Source: Petropleomorpha daqingensis (GTDB lineage: Bacteria > Actinomycetota > Actinomycetes > Mycobacteriales > Geodermatophilaceae). Taken from it: a DNA stretch of 64,000 bases. The stretch spans positions 4,047,197-4,111,196 of the forward strand of contig NZ_JACBZT010000001.1 of NCBI RefSeq assembly GCF_013408985.1, given 5' to 3'. Position numbers and translations under genes: made by a program. The notes below the pieces were generated by a model that saw only the letters and a list, made by a program, of their open reading frames with translations, had not been told where the DNA came from and did no database searches. Below are positions 1 through 7,994 of the stretch, piece after piece; position 1 is the first letter of the stretch, and every line of letters starts with the position of its first letter.

Positions 1-1
1 G

Positions 2-1135
2 GTGGAGGGGGTCGAGGACGACGACGGGATCGTCCGGCCGCGCCCGGAGTGGATGCCGGCGTCGATGCCCGAGCCGTCGCGCTACGGCATCCGGCTGGCG
101 CTGGCCGACGTCAAGGGCATCTCGGACGACGAGGTGGGCCGGATCGTCGACGGGCAGCCCTACCGGTCGCTGGCCGACTTCTGGCAGCGGGCCTCGGTGT
201 CCCGCCCGGTGGTGGAGCGGCTGGTGCTCGCCGGCGGCTTCGACTCCCTCTACGGCTTCGGGCTGCGCGACCGGGAGGCCGGCCGGCCGTCCCGGCGGCG
301 CCACCAGGTCAACCGCCGCGACCTGCTGCTGCAGATCGGCGAGCTGGACCGGTGGACCCGCAGCGGCGCCCGGGCGGGCTCCCGCGGCCAGCTCAGCCTC
401 GACTTCATGGGGCTGGAGCTGGCCGAGGAGGAGACCGCGCCGGACTGGGCCGACAGCAGCGGGCTGCCCGAGTTCACCGACGCCGAGCTGGTGCGCGCGG
501 AGCTGGAGGTGCTGGGTCTGGACGCCAGCCGGCACGTGATCGACTTCTACCGGCGGTTCCTCGGCGAGCTCGGCGCCGTCCCGGCGGGGGAGATGCTCGG
601 CTGCCGCAGCGAGGCCGAGGTGCTGGTCGCCGGGGTGAAGGTGGCCACGCAGACCCCGCCGATCCGCTCCGGGCGCCGGGTCATCTTCGTGACCCTCGAC
701 GACGGCACCGGCTGCACCGACTCGACCTTCTTCGAGGACGTGCAGGGCCCCTACGCCGCGACCGTCTTCCACTCGTGGCTGCTGGTCATCCGCGGGGTGG
801 TGCGCCGCACCGGGCCGCGCGGGATCTCGCTGCGGGCCACCGGCGCGTGGGAGCTGCCCGCGCTGCACGAGGCCTGGGAGGCAGGCGGGCTGGCCGCGGT
901 CGCCGAGCACATGGCCGCGCCGGGGGAGTTCACCGAGCAGGCGATCGCCGGCGCGGCGGCGTCGCGCAACTCCCGACCGGTGATGGTCCGGCCGGTGCTC
1001 GTGCACCCGACCGGCTTCCGCATGTCGCCCTACGCCGACATCAAGCCCGCGGGGGAGGACACCAAGATCGCCGCCCGCCGCGCCGCCGCACCGCGCAAGC
1101 TCTGGCACTCCAGCCCGGGCAGCTCCGGCCACTGA
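2..1135 (+). CDS. dnaE2: Error-prone DNA polymerase DnaE2 (ImuC), C-terminal part
   Basis: This is the 3' part of a gene that starts before the window; 377 codons are visible. The family is the translesion alpha subunit of the ImuA-ImuB-DnaE2 mutasome, used in SOS mutagenesis. A helix-hairpin-helix segment lies near residues 30-80 (ADVKGISDDEVGRI, then LVLAGGFDSL). An OB-fold stretch follows at about 205-245 (VLVAGVKVATQTPPI, FVTLDDGTG). The C-terminal tail ends in a basic Ala/Arg-rich segment. PHP and palm domains lie outside the window, so activity cannot be judged. The final residues run into a palindromic repeat that begins 2 bases after the stop codon. The OB-fold and tail favour DnaE2 over DnaE1, and a full dnaE1 start is present at the other end of the window. 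Confidence 0.9.
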   Translation: MEGVEDDDGIVRPRPEWMPASMPEPSRYGIRLALADVKGISDDEVGRIVDGQPYRSLADFWQRASVSRPVVERLVLAGGFDSLYGFGLRDREAGRPSRRRHQVNRRDLLLQIGELDRWTRSGARAGSRGQLSLDFMGLELAEEETAPDWADSSGLPEFTDAELVRAELEVLGLDASRHVIDFYRRFLGELGAVPAGEMLGCRSEAEVLVAGVKVATQTPPIRSGRRVIFVTLDDGTGCTDSTFFEDVQGPYAATVFHSWLLVIRGVVRRTGPRGISLRATGAWELPALHEAWEAGGLAAVAEHMAAPGEFTEQAIAGAAASRNSRPVMVRPVLVHPTGFRMSPYADIKPAGEDTKIAARRAAAPRKLWHSSPGSSGH

Positions 1136-1137
1136 GA

Positions 1138-1193
1138 AAGGACCCCCTGCCCCCCACCGCTCGCAAGCTCGCGGCGGGACCCTGCAGGGGGCC
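1138..1193. repeat. Dispersed palindromic repeat, family A, copy 1 (also possible terminator)
   Basis: This 56-base element starts 2 bases after the dnaE2 stop. Its outer arms are GGACCCCCTGC and GCAGGGGGCC, and its inner arms pair CCGC-TCGC with GCGG-GCGA, so it can fold into a long hairpin. A close relative with the same boundaries (AAGGACCCCCT to GGGGGCC) sits directly after the ftsZ stop at 37171-37224. Both copies lie just after a stop codon, so a 3'-end or terminator role is plausible. Confidence 0.75.
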
Positions 1194-1262
1194 ACCGATG
1201 AGTTCCGGGCGCCCGGCGCGTTCCTAGTGCAGAAGGGACACCACACCGAGAGGACGACGACG

Positions 1263-1745
1263 ATGCCGAAGACCGTGATCTGCCTGTGGTTCGACACCGA
1301 GGCCGAGCAGGCCGCCGAGTACTACACCTCGATCTGGCCGGACTCCGAGATCCTCGGCGTCCTCCGGTACGGCGAGGAGGACCCGCAGCGCGCGGGCACG
1401 GTGCTGACCGCGAGCTGGCGGCTCGGTGACACCGAGTACGTCGGCCTGAACGGCGGCCCGCAGAACTGGGGCTTCAGCGAGGCCATCTCCTTCCAGATCC
1501 TCTGCGCCGACCAGGACGAGGTCGACCACTACTGGGACGAGCTCACCGCTGGCGGCGAGGAGAGCCAGTGCGGCTGGCTCAAGGACAAGTTCGGCGTCTC
1601 CTGGCAGGTCGTGCCCACCCGCCTGATCGAGCTGCAGAACGACGCCGACCCGGCCCGCCGGCAGCGCGCGGTCCAGGCCATGTTCCAGATGCAGAAGATC
1701 GTCATCGCCGACCTGGAGCGGGCCGCGGACGCGGTCCCCGCGTAG
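1263..1745 (+). CDS. VOC-family protein (PhnB / 3-demethylubiquinone methyltransferase-like domain)
   Basis: A 160-residue single-domain protein of the vicinal-oxygen-chelate fold. The start MPKTVICLWFDTEAEQAAEYY and the ending with WQVVPTRLIELQND are typical of the PhnB-type VOC family. The ATG at 1263 is chosen because the family starts here and GAGG lies about 13 bases upstream; an in-frame start 12 codons earlier gives an uncharacteristic leader. The family contains no proven general reaction, and many members are annotated only by fold, so a substrate cannot be assigned. It stands between the repeat after dnaE2 and a methyltransferase on the same strand, with a 21-base gap to the next start, so cotranscription is possible. 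Confidence 0.85.
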   Translation: MPKTVICLWFDTEAEQAAEYYTSIWPDSEILGVLRYGEEDPQRAGTVLTASWRLGDTEYVGLNGGPQNWGFSEAISFQILCADQDEVDHYWDELTAGGEESQCGWLKDKFGVSWQVVPTRLIELQNDADPARRQRAVQAMFQMQKIVIADLERAADAVPA

Positions 1746-1766
1746 CCCCGCCGCTAGGCTCGCCGG

Positions 1767-2507
1767 GTGCCGCCCGCCCCGACCGCTGCCGAGCAACTGT
1801 CCCCGCGCGCCGCGGCGGTGTGGGCCGCGCTCGACCCGGTCGTCGGCGCCGGCGGCCGGCTGCGGGTGCTCGACGTCGGCGGCGGCAGCGGCATCTTCGC
1901 CGTCCCGCTGGCCGCGCTCGGGCACGAGGTGACCGTCGTCGACCCCAGCGCCGATGCCCTCGCCACCCTGGCCCGGCGGGCCGGCAACGCCGGCGTCGCC
2001 GGCGACGTCCGCGGCGTCCAGGGGGACGGCGACCTCCTGCACGAGGTGCTGCCCGCCCTCGGCGACGGCGGCTACGACCTGGCGCTGTGCCACTCCGTGC
2101 TCGAGGTCGTCGACGACCCGGCGGTCACCCTCCGGGAGATCGCCGGGGCGCTGCGGCCCGGCGGCCAGGTGAGCGTGGCGACGGCGAACCGGGCCGGCGC
2201 CGTCCTGGCCCGGGCCCTGTCCGGGCACCCGGTCGAGGCGCTCGCCCTGCTCGAGGACCGCGATCCCTCGCCCGGCCGCTCCCGTCCGGCCCGCAGGAGG
2301 TTCGGGCCGGACGAGCTGCTCGCGCTCGTCGCGGACGCCGGCCTGCGCCCGGGCAGCTGGCGCGGCGTCGCCGTCGTCGCCGACCTGCTCGACGCCGACG
2401 CGGGCGCCGACCCGGCCGCCGTCCGCGCGCTGGAGCTGGCACTGGCCGAGCGGTCGCCCTACCGCGACGTCGCCACCGGCCTGCACGTCCTCGCCGTCCG
2501 TGAGTGA
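1767..2507 (+). CDS. Class I SAM-dependent methyltransferase
   Basis: A 246-residue protein with a Rossmann methyltransferase fold. Motif I is VLDVGGGSGIFAVPLA at about residues 34-49, the acidic end of strand 2 is VVDPSADAL, and motif IV is YDLALCHSVLEVVDDP near 112-127, followed by LRPGGQVSVA. The target is unknown; the general look resembles small-molecule or CmoM/SmtA-like enzymes. The GTG start at 1767 follows the previous stop by 21 bases. Its last 8 bases overlap the start of the phosphodiesterase-like gene, so the two are probably translationally coupled. The pair is followed by a converging operon. Confidence 0.88.
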   Translation: MPPAPTAAEQLSPRAAAVWAALDPVVGAGGRLRVLDVGGGSGIFAVPLAALGHEVTVVDPSADALATLARRAGNAGVAGDVRGVQGDGDLLHEVLPALGDGGYDLALCHSVLEVVDDPAVTLREIAGALRPGGQVSVATANRAGAVLARALSGHPVEALALLEDRDPSPGRSRPARRRFGPDELLALVADAGLRPGSWRGVAVVADLLDADAGADPAAVRALELALAERSPYRDVATGLHVLAVRE

Positions 2508-3675
2508 CGCCCTGCCGCCGGACCTGGTCCGGCCGCGCTACGGCGCGGCCACCCTCGCCGACGTGCTGCCCGGCGTCGCCACCGCGCTCGGCGTCGCCGT
2601 CGAGCGCGACGGGCTGCCGGCCGATCCGCTGGACCTCACGTCCGCCCTCGCCGGTGCCCGCCGGGTCGCCGTCCTGCTCGTCGACGGCCTCGGCGCCGAC
2701 CTGATCCGCGCGCACGCCGATCTCGCCCCGACCCTGGCGGCGCTCCGCAGCCCGGTCGGCGACCTCGAGGCGCCCTGCCCGAGCACCACCCCGGTCAGCC
2801 TCACCTCGTTCGGCACCGGCCTGCCGCCGGGCAGCCACGGCGTCCTCGGCTTCGTCACCGCCGTGCCGGGGGAGGACCGGCTGCTCAACCACACCCAGTG
2901 GAAGGACGACCCCGACCCCGACGCCTGGCAGGCGCGGTCCACGGTCTTCGAGCAGGCCGACGCCGCCGGGGTGGCGGTCACCTCGGTCGGCCCGTACGCC
3001 TTCGCCGCCTCCGGGCTGACCCGCGCGGCCTACCGCGGGGCCGACTACGCGCCGTCGGTCAGCCCCGGCGACCTGGCGGCGGTCACCGTCCGCGCGCTGG
3101 CCGCGATGCCGCGCGCGCTGGTCTACGCCTACATCCCTGAGCTCGACCTCACCGGGCACGTCCGCGGGGTCGACTCGCCCAGCTGGCGTGGGCAGCTGGC
3201 GATCGTCGACCGCGTCGTCGAGCAGATGGTCGCCGGTCTGCCCGACGACGCCGTCCTGCTGGTCACCGCCGACCACGGGATGGTCGACGTCCCGGCCGGG
3301 ACTCGGCTGGACGTCGACGAGCAGCCCGACCTCACCGATGGCGTCCGGCTGCTGGCCGGCGAGCCGCGGGCGCGCTACGTGCACGCGCTGCCCGGCGCCG
3401 CGACCGACCTGCTGGCCCGCTGGCGGGCGGTGCTCGGCGACCGCGCCTGGGTGGTCGGCCGCGACGAGGCGATCGCCAGCGGGGTCTTCGGCCCGGTCGA
3501 CGACGCCGTGGTCGACCGGATCGGCGACGTCGTCGCGCTCGCCCGGGGCAGCTGGGCGATGACCGCCTCGACCCGCGAGCCGGGGCCGAGCCGGCTGGCC
3601 GCCTACCACGGCTCGCTCACCGCCACCGAGCTCGCCGTCCCGCTGCTCGCCGCCCGCGGCCGCGCGCTCGGCTGA
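2500..3675 (+). CDS. Alkaline phosphatase superfamily / nucleotide pyrophosphatase-like protein
   Basis: A 391-residue protein of the type I phosphodiesterase/nucleotide pyrophosphatase branch of the alkaline phosphatase superfamily. The metal site is visible as VLLVDGLGADLI near residue 48. The nucleophile segment is PSTTPVSLTSFGTG, where a Thr usually serves as nucleophile. Further metal ligands appear as PELDLTGH and TADHGMVDV. There is no signal peptide, so the enzyme appears cytoplasmic. It starts with GTG inside the methyltransferase gene. It ends with TGATCA, where the stop codons of this gene and of the converging sucrase/ferredoxin gene abut with no spacing. The physiological phosphate ester is not known. 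Confidence 0.88.
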   Translation: MSDALPPDLVRPRYGAATLADVLPGVATALGVAVERDGLPADPLDLTSALAGARRVAVLLVDGLGADLIRAHADLAPTLAALRSPVGDLEAPCPSTTPVSLTSFGTGLPPGSHGVLGFVTAVPGEDRLLNHTQWKDDPDPDAWQARSTVFEQADAAGVAVTSVGPYAFAASGLTRAAYRGADYAPSVSPGDLAAVTVRALAAMPRALVYAYIPELDLTGHVRGVDSPSWRGQLAIVDRVVEQMVAGLPDDAVLLVTADHGMVDVPAGTRLDVDEQPDLTDGVRLLAGEPRARYVHALPGAATDLLARWRAVLGDRAWVVGRDEAIASGVFGPVDDAVVDRIGDVVALARGSWAMTASTREPGPSRLAAYHGSLTATELAVPLLAARGRALG

Positions 3676-4581
3676 TCAGGCTCGCGACTCCAGCGACCAG
3701 ATCCGCATGTGCGCGGGGTGCCGGGCGCGGCAGGTCAGGTGCGCGGCCACGTCGGAGGGCCGCCCCTCCACGGTGACGGTCAGCTCCCGGTCGGGGGCGG
3801 CGAGGGTGACCTCCCACCGCTCCGGTTCGGTGCCCGGCTCGTGCAGCTGCCGCAGCGCGACCGTGCGCAGGTCGTCGACGCCGAGCAGTCCGAGCTCGGG
3901 GCGGAGCAGCTGCTGGGCGGCCTGCGCCGGCGGGGCCAGTCCGGCCCGCCCGCGCAGCCACGGCAGCGCGACCCGGCCGTGCGTGTGCGCCTCGACCAGC
4001 TCGGCGCCGTCGCCGGGCACCTGCCCGTAGTAGTAGCCGTGCGGCAGGACGACGACGTTGGCGGCGAACCGGTCGCCGCCGAGGTGGCTGCACTCCCACA
4101 CGTCGGCCGGGCCGGGGGCCGGCAGGGTGCGCGCCAGCGGCCGGCCGCGCAGCGCGCAGCAGGCGTCGTGCGCGCCGTGCGTGCACACCAGGTAGACCGG
4201 CCCGGTCGCGGGCTCGCCCACCGAGCCGTCCCACGGCACCTCGAGCAGGTCGGCGTCGTCGGCACGCACCGACCACCACAGCCCTTCGCGGCCGGGCCGC
4301 GAGTCGACGTAGGCCCACCGGCGGCCGGAGTCGGTCAGCCGGTCGTCGGGACGGCGGATCAGCAGCAGCCGCACGTTCTCCGCCCGCGACCGGCGCGCCA
4401 GCAGCGGGGCCACCTCGGCGTCGAGCCGCGACTGCGCCAGGGCGTCGCGGCCCCACGGGCCGGGCTGCTCGATGAGCACCCACCGCTGCGCCAGCGAGGC
4501 GGTGGCCACCATCGAGTCACCGCGGGCCAGTGCCTGCACCGAGCAGCGGGCGGGGTCCAGCCGCCCGACGGGACGCGTCAC
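3676..4581 (-). CDS. Sucrase/ferredoxin-like family protein (thioredoxin-like [2Fe-2S] fold)
   Basis: A 301-residue member of the sucrase/ferredoxin-like family. The N-terminal part is typical (RWVLIEQPGPWG near residue 35). The cysteine-bearing core VCTHGAHDACCALRGRPLA and DVWECSHLGGDRFAANVV supplies candidate cluster ligands, and LPHGYYYG follows. Family members are thought to bind a [2Fe-2S] cluster in a thioredoxin-like fold; the sucrase name is historical and no sugar hydrolase motif is present. Its ATG overlaps the stop codon of the upstream cupin gene by 4 bases (ATGA), so the two are translationally coupled. A role as electron donor to the cupin is only inferred from this coupling. 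Confidence 0.88.
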   Translation of the reverse strand: MTRPVGRLDPARCSVQALARGDSMVATASLAQRWVLIEQPGPWGRDALAQSRLDAEVAPLLARRSRAENVRLLLIRRPDDRLTDSGRRWAYVDSRPGREGLWWSVRADDADLLEVPWDGSVGEPATGPVYLVCTHGAHDACCALRGRPLARTLPAPGPADVWECSHLGGDRFAANVVVLPHGYYYGQVPGDGAELVEAHTHGRVALPWLRGRAGLAPPAQAAQQLLRPELGLLGVDDLRTVALRQLHEPGTEPERWEVTLAAPDRELTVTVEGRPSDVAAHLTCRARHPAHMRIWSLESRA

Positions 4582-5846
4582 GCCCCGCCGGCGACGGCGA
4601 TCCCCTCGAGAACCAGCCGTCGCGCCAGGGTGAGCTGGTCGGCCGCGTCCAGCTCGGGGAGGTCGGCCACCTTGAGCTCGCCCACCGCCAGCAGCTCGGC
4701 CACCGCCGCCGCGGTTGTCGCGGGCAGGTCGTGCGTGCGCCGCCCGGCGATCAGCGTCACCCGGTCGCCCTCGGCGGGCAGCAGCCGGCAGCGCAGCCGG
4801 CGGCGCAGCTGCAGCACGCTGTCCGGGCCGAGCGCCGCAGCCGCGGTGGACTGCGCCAGCGGCGCGACCGGCCCGGGCCGCACCTGCGACCAGGTGCGGG
4901 CGCGGACCCGGTCGGCCACCTCGGCGGGGTCGACCCGGGTCAGCCAGTCGCGCAGGCCCGCGATCACCGCGGCGACGTCGTCGGCGACGGAGGCGGGGTC
5001 GGCGAGGTCCACGCCCAGCGGCAGCGAGCGGCGCAGCTCCGGGTCGTCGGCGGCCAGGGTGCGGACGACGTCCAGCGCCGACTCCGCGGCCGTCCAGCGG
5101 GTGACCGAGTGGACGCCGATGGTCAGGTGCCCGCTGATCCCGCCCAGCGCCCGGGCCGAGTGCAGGTATCCGCGCGGCAGGTAGAGGGCGTCACCGGGCC
5201 GCAGCACCGTGTCGATCACCGGGTCGTTCTCGGCGGCGGCGGCCACGGCGGCCGCGCGGTCGTTCCACGGCTGGGTGCGCAGCGGTGCCTCGAGCACTGG
5301 CTCGTGGATGCGCCAGTGCTTCTCGCCGGCGAACTGCAGCACGAACACGTCGTGCACGTCGTAGTGCGGGCTGAAGCCCTGCGAGGACGGGGGAGTGATG
5401 TAGGCGTTGACCTGCGTCGGGTGGCCGAGGTCGGCGGCGAGCTGGTCGGCGAACTCGATCAGCGGCGGCCAGAGCCGGTGCAGTCCCTGCAGGACGACGG
5501 TGCTCCCGTCGGCGAACAGCCGCAGCACGGCGTCGGAGGAGACCTGGTCGGCGACCTCGGCGCCCGCGCCGCCGGAGGTCGTGAAGCGCTTGGGATCGAC
5601 GACGGCGCCGTCCTTGGCGATCCGCAGGAACGGGGTGCGCAGCCCGCGGCGGCTCAGGAGCTCGTCGACGTCGTCCAGGGTGAGCAGGTCGGCGAAGGAC
5701 TCACCGGTGTCCTCGGCGCGGGCCAGCAGCGGTCGGCGCGCCCAGCGCTCGGCGGCGAACGCCTCGGGATCGGTGTGCGTGCAGCGCCACAGGGCCGGAC
5801 GGGGAGAGGTCCCCGTCCGGCCCGCGGCAGGAAGGTCCTCGCTCAC
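4578..5846 (-). CDS. Cupin / JmjC-like oxygenase domain protein (ribosomal oxygenase-like)
   Basis: A 422-residue protein resembling the cupin-4/JmjC group that includes RoxA/YcfD and NO66/MINA, Fe(II)- and 2-oxoglutarate-dependent protein hydroxylases. The iron triad is visible: H161 and D163 in SPHYDVHDVFVLQF, and a distal His, H229, in LPRGYLHSARAL. The C-terminal half (residues about 255-415) is a winged-helix/dimerisation-like region, as in RoxA. The gene is coupled by 4-base overlaps both to the upstream repeat-peptide gene and to the downstream ferredoxin-like gene. Known relatives hydroxylate a ribosomal protein residue; the substrate here is unknown. Confidence 0.87.
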   Translation of the reverse strand: MSEDLPAAGRTGTSPRPALWRCTHTDPEAFAAERWARRPLLARAEDTGESFADLLTLDDVDELLSRRGLRTPFLRIAKDGAVVDPKRFTTSGGAGAEVADQVSSDAVLRLFADGSTVVLQGLHRLWPPLIEFADQLAADLGHPTQVNAYITPPSSQGFSPHYDVHDVFVLQFAGEKHWRIHEPVLEAPLRTQPWNDRAAAVAAAAENDPVIDTVLRPGDALYLPRGYLHSARALGGISGHLTIGVHSVTRWTAAESALDVVRTLAADDPELRRSLPLGVDLADPASVADDVAAVIAGLRDWLTRVDPAEVADRVRARTWSQVRPGPVAPLAQSTAAAALGPDSVLQLRRRLRCRLLPAEGDRVTLIAGRRTHDLPATTAAAVAELLAVGELKVADLPELDAADQLTLARRLVLEGIAVAGGA

Positions 5847-6133
5847 GCGCCGCTGTCGGCCCCGCCGTCGGCACCACCGTCAGCGCCGCCATCGGCGCCG
5901 CCGTCCGCACCGCCGTCGGCCCCACCATCGGCCCCGCCGTCGGCCCCACCATCGGCTCCGCCGTCCGCGCCACCGTCACGGGCGCCGCCGTCGGCACCAC
6001 CGTCACGGGCGCCGCCGTCGGCCCCGCCGTCCGCGCCGCCGTCCGCGCCGCCGTCGTGCTGGCCGGGGGTGCCTGCAGCGCCTCCGTCGGCCGGGCCCTC
6101 CGTGCTGGTCATGTCGTCGTCGTCGAGCGCCAT
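5843..6133 (-). CDS. Low-complexity Ala-Asp-Gly-Gly repeat peptide, unknown function
   Basis: A 96-residue acidic peptide. An N-terminal leader of about 30 residues (MALDDDDMTSTEGPADGG) is followed by some 15 ADGG units, two of them expanded to ARDGG. The ATG at 6133 is preferred because GGAGGA lies 5 bases upstream; the reading frame extends another 27 codons without an RBS. Codons of the repeat vary synonymously (GAC/GAT, GGC/GGT/GGG, GCC/GCG/GCT), which argues that the peptide sequence is maintained rather than recently slipped. The stop overlaps the cupin start by 4 bases. I do not recognise a function; similar Asp-Gly-rich peptides are sometimes labelled BatC, a name without experimental meaning here. 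Confidence 0.7.
   Translation of the reverse strand: MALDDDDMTSTEGPADGGAAGTPGQHDGGADGGADGGADGGARDGGADGGARDGGADGGADGGADGGADGGADGGADGGADGGADGGADGGADSGA
5850..6062 (-). repeat. Coding tandem repeat, 12-bp unit (Ala-Asp-Gly-Gly)
   Basis: About 15 copies of a 12-base unit, interrupted twice by a unit carrying an extra Arg codon. The copies differ at third codon positions, so this is a diverged coding repeat and not a CRISPR array. It produces long spurious open frames in the other readings of both strands. Confidence 0.85.
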
Positions 6134-6270
6134 GGCTCCTCCGCTCTCGATCCCGGCCGCCTCCGCTAGGCGCCCGCTCGCGATCTTCCTACCGCACCGG
6201 AGCAGGGCCCACACCTGCTCGGTCGTGCGCGACGGGATTGCGTCGCCCAGGGCACGGGTAGCCGCGCGGC

Positions 6271-7233
6271 GTGCTGGGATCCGGCGACGTCGAAGCAGTC
6301 GCGACCGCCTTCGGTGAGCTGCTCGACGGCGGCTGGGGAGTGCCGCTGCCGGGCATGGGTGCGACGGCTGCCCGCTGGCGGTCCTTCGCCGCGTTGGGGG
6401 AGCGGAGCCTTCCGCTGGCCCGGCTCGCCGAGGGGCACGCCGACGCCCTCGCCGTCCTCACCGAGCTCGACGGGCAGCTCCCCGAACGGGGGAGCCGGCT
6501 GGGGGTGTGGGCCGCGGAGCCGCCGACGGCGCGGCTGTCGGCCCGGTGGACCGGGACGGAGTGGCGGCTGGACGGGCGCAAGGCCTGGTGCTCCGGCGCC
6601 CGGGTGCTCACCGGGGCTCTGGTGACCGCGACCGCCGACGACGGCGCCCGGCTCTTCCTCGTCGACCTCACCGGCGGCGGGCTGGAGGTCGACCCGTCGG
6701 CCTGGGCCGGTCCGGGCATGCACGCCAGCGACACCGCCGACGTCACGTTCACCGATGTGCCCGCCACGCCGATCGGGCCGCCCGGCGGCTATGTCGGCCG
6801 GCCCGGCTTCTGGCACGGCGGCATCGGGGTGGCGGCGGTCTGGTTCGGCGGCGCCCGCGGCGTGGCCGGGGCTCTCCAGCGGGCGGCCGCGGAGCGCGAG
6901 CCGGACCCGCTGCTCGATCTCGCTCTCGGTTCGTGCGCGATCGCGCTCGGGACGGCGCAGGCCGTGCTCGACGCCGCCGCCGGGGAGATCGACGCCGTTC
7001 CCGTGGACCTGCCCGCCGCCCGGCTGCGCGCGCTGCGCGTCCGGGCCGTCGTCGCCCGCGTGGCCGAGGAGGTGCTGACCACGGTCGGCCACGCCCTCGG
7101 GGCCGCGCCGCTCGCGCACGACGGCGAGCACGCGGCACGGGTCGCCGATCTCACCGTCTACCTCCGCCAGCACCACGCCGAGCGGGACGTCGCCGCGCTG
7201 GGGGCGGCCCTGCGCGAGGAGAACCGCACGTGA
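6271..7233 (+). CDS. Acyl-CoA dehydrogenase-like flavoprotein
   Basis: A 320-residue protein related to acyl-CoA/acyl-ACP dehydrogenases, shorter than the usual 380-400 residues. The central beta-barrel region is recognisable: TEWRLDGRKAWCSGA near residues 92-106, then ASDTADVTFTDVPAT. The C-terminal helical bundle is shortened. The FAD-binding C-terminal arginine motif is not obvious, so the substrate and even catalytic competence are uncertain. The GTG start follows a 137-base divergent gap to the repeat-peptide gene. The stop codon is embedded in the GTGA start of the PIG-L gene, which begins a chain of tightly coupled genes: dehydrogenase, deacetylase, methyltransferase, glycosyltransferase. 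Confidence 0.82.
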   Translation: MLGSGDVEAVATAFGELLDGGWGVPLPGMGATAARWRSFAALGERSLPLARLAEGHADALAVLTELDGQLPERGSRLGVWAAEPPTARLSARWTGTEWRLDGRKAWCSGARVLTGALVTATADDGARLFLVDLTGGGLEVDPSAWAGPGMHASDTADVTFTDVPATPIGPPGGYVGRPGFWHGGIGVAAVWFGGARGVAGALQRAAAEREPDPLLDLALGSCAIALGTAQAVLDAAAGEIDAVPVDLPAARLRALRVRAVVARVAEEVLTTVGHALGAAPLAHDGEHAARVADLTVYLRQHHAERDVAALGAALREENRT

Positions 7234-7994
7234 CCCGCGGCCGCCCGACGCCCGCCGGGACGGCGACCGGCACCGGGACGCCGGAGTCCGTCTGGCGGGC
7301 GTGGCTCGCGCGGCGGGACTGGCCGGAGCTCGCGCCCGACCCGGGCTGGCGCACCGCCCTCGTCTGCTCCGCCCACCCCGACGACGACGTGCTCGCGGTC
7401 GGAGGCCTGATGCGGCTGCTGGCCGGCGCCGGGCTCGCGCTGCGGCTGCTCGCCGCGACCGACGGTGAGGCCAGCCATCCGGGGTCGGCGGTCCTCGAGC
7501 CGCCGGAGCTCGCCCGTCGCCGCGTCGCCGAGACCGCCGCCGCGCTCGCCGCGCTCGGCGTCGATCCGGTCGATCCGGTGCGCCTGCGGCTGCCCGACTC
7601 GGCGCTCACGGCGGTCGAGGACCAGCTGACCGCCGCCGTCACGGCCGCGGCGCGGGGCGTCGACGTCGTCCTCGCTCCCTGGTCCGGGGACGCCCACCCC
7701 GACCACGAGGCCGTGGGACGGGCCGCGTGCGCGGCCGCCGCTGCGCACGGGATCCCGTTGCTGGCCTTCCCGGTGTGGACCTGGACCTGGAGCGGACCGG
7801 ACGACCCCCGGGTGCCCTGGCACCGCGCGCGGCTCGTGCGGCTGCCCCCGGCGGTGCAGGCGGCCCGCCGGGACGCGGTGGCGTGCTTCGCCACGCAGGT
7901 CCGGCCGCTCGGGCCCGCCCCGGAGGACGCCGTCGTCCTGCCGCCCGAGGTGCTGGAGCACTTCGACCGGGACGTCGAGGTGGTGTTCGCGTGA
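7230..7994 (+). CDS. PIG-L / LmbE-family deacetylase
   Basis: A 254-residue zinc-dependent N-acetylglucosaminyl deacetylase-type protein. The zinc motif AHPDD is at residues 48-52, and WSGDAHPDHEAVGRA supplies the second histidine region near 150. MshB and Mca of mycothiol metabolism belong to this family. The neighbours here are not mycothiol genes but a methyltransferase and a glycosyltransferase, so a glycoside or glycan precursor is the more likely substrate (inference). It overlaps the dehydrogenase stop by 4 bases and the methyltransferase start by 4 bases. Confidence 0.88.
   Translation: MTRGRPTPAGTATGTGTPESVWRAWLARRDWPELAPDPGWRTALVCSAHPDDDVLAVGGLMRLLAGAGLALRLLAATDGEASHPGSAVLEPPELARRRVAETAAALAALGVDPVDPVRLRLPDSALTAVEDQLTAAVTAAARGVDVVLAPWSGDAHPDHEAVGRAACAAAAAHGIPLLAFPVWTWTWSGPDDPRVPWHRARLVRLPPAVQAARRDAVACFATQVRPLGPAPEDAVVLPPEVLEHFDRDVEVVFA

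Noticed and set aside
1227-1262. Longer N-terminus for the VOC protein
   Set aside because: The 12 extra codons (MQKGHHTERTTT) lack family similarity, and the ATG at 1263 is better placed.
5850-6062. CRISPR-like repetitive array
   Set aside because: The 12-base units are contiguous, codon-phased and have no spacers; they encode a peptide.
4530-6317. 595-codon plus-strand frame with Ala-Pro-Pro-Ser repeats
   Set aside because: It is antisense to the cupin and ADGG-repeat genes and arises from the coding repeat.
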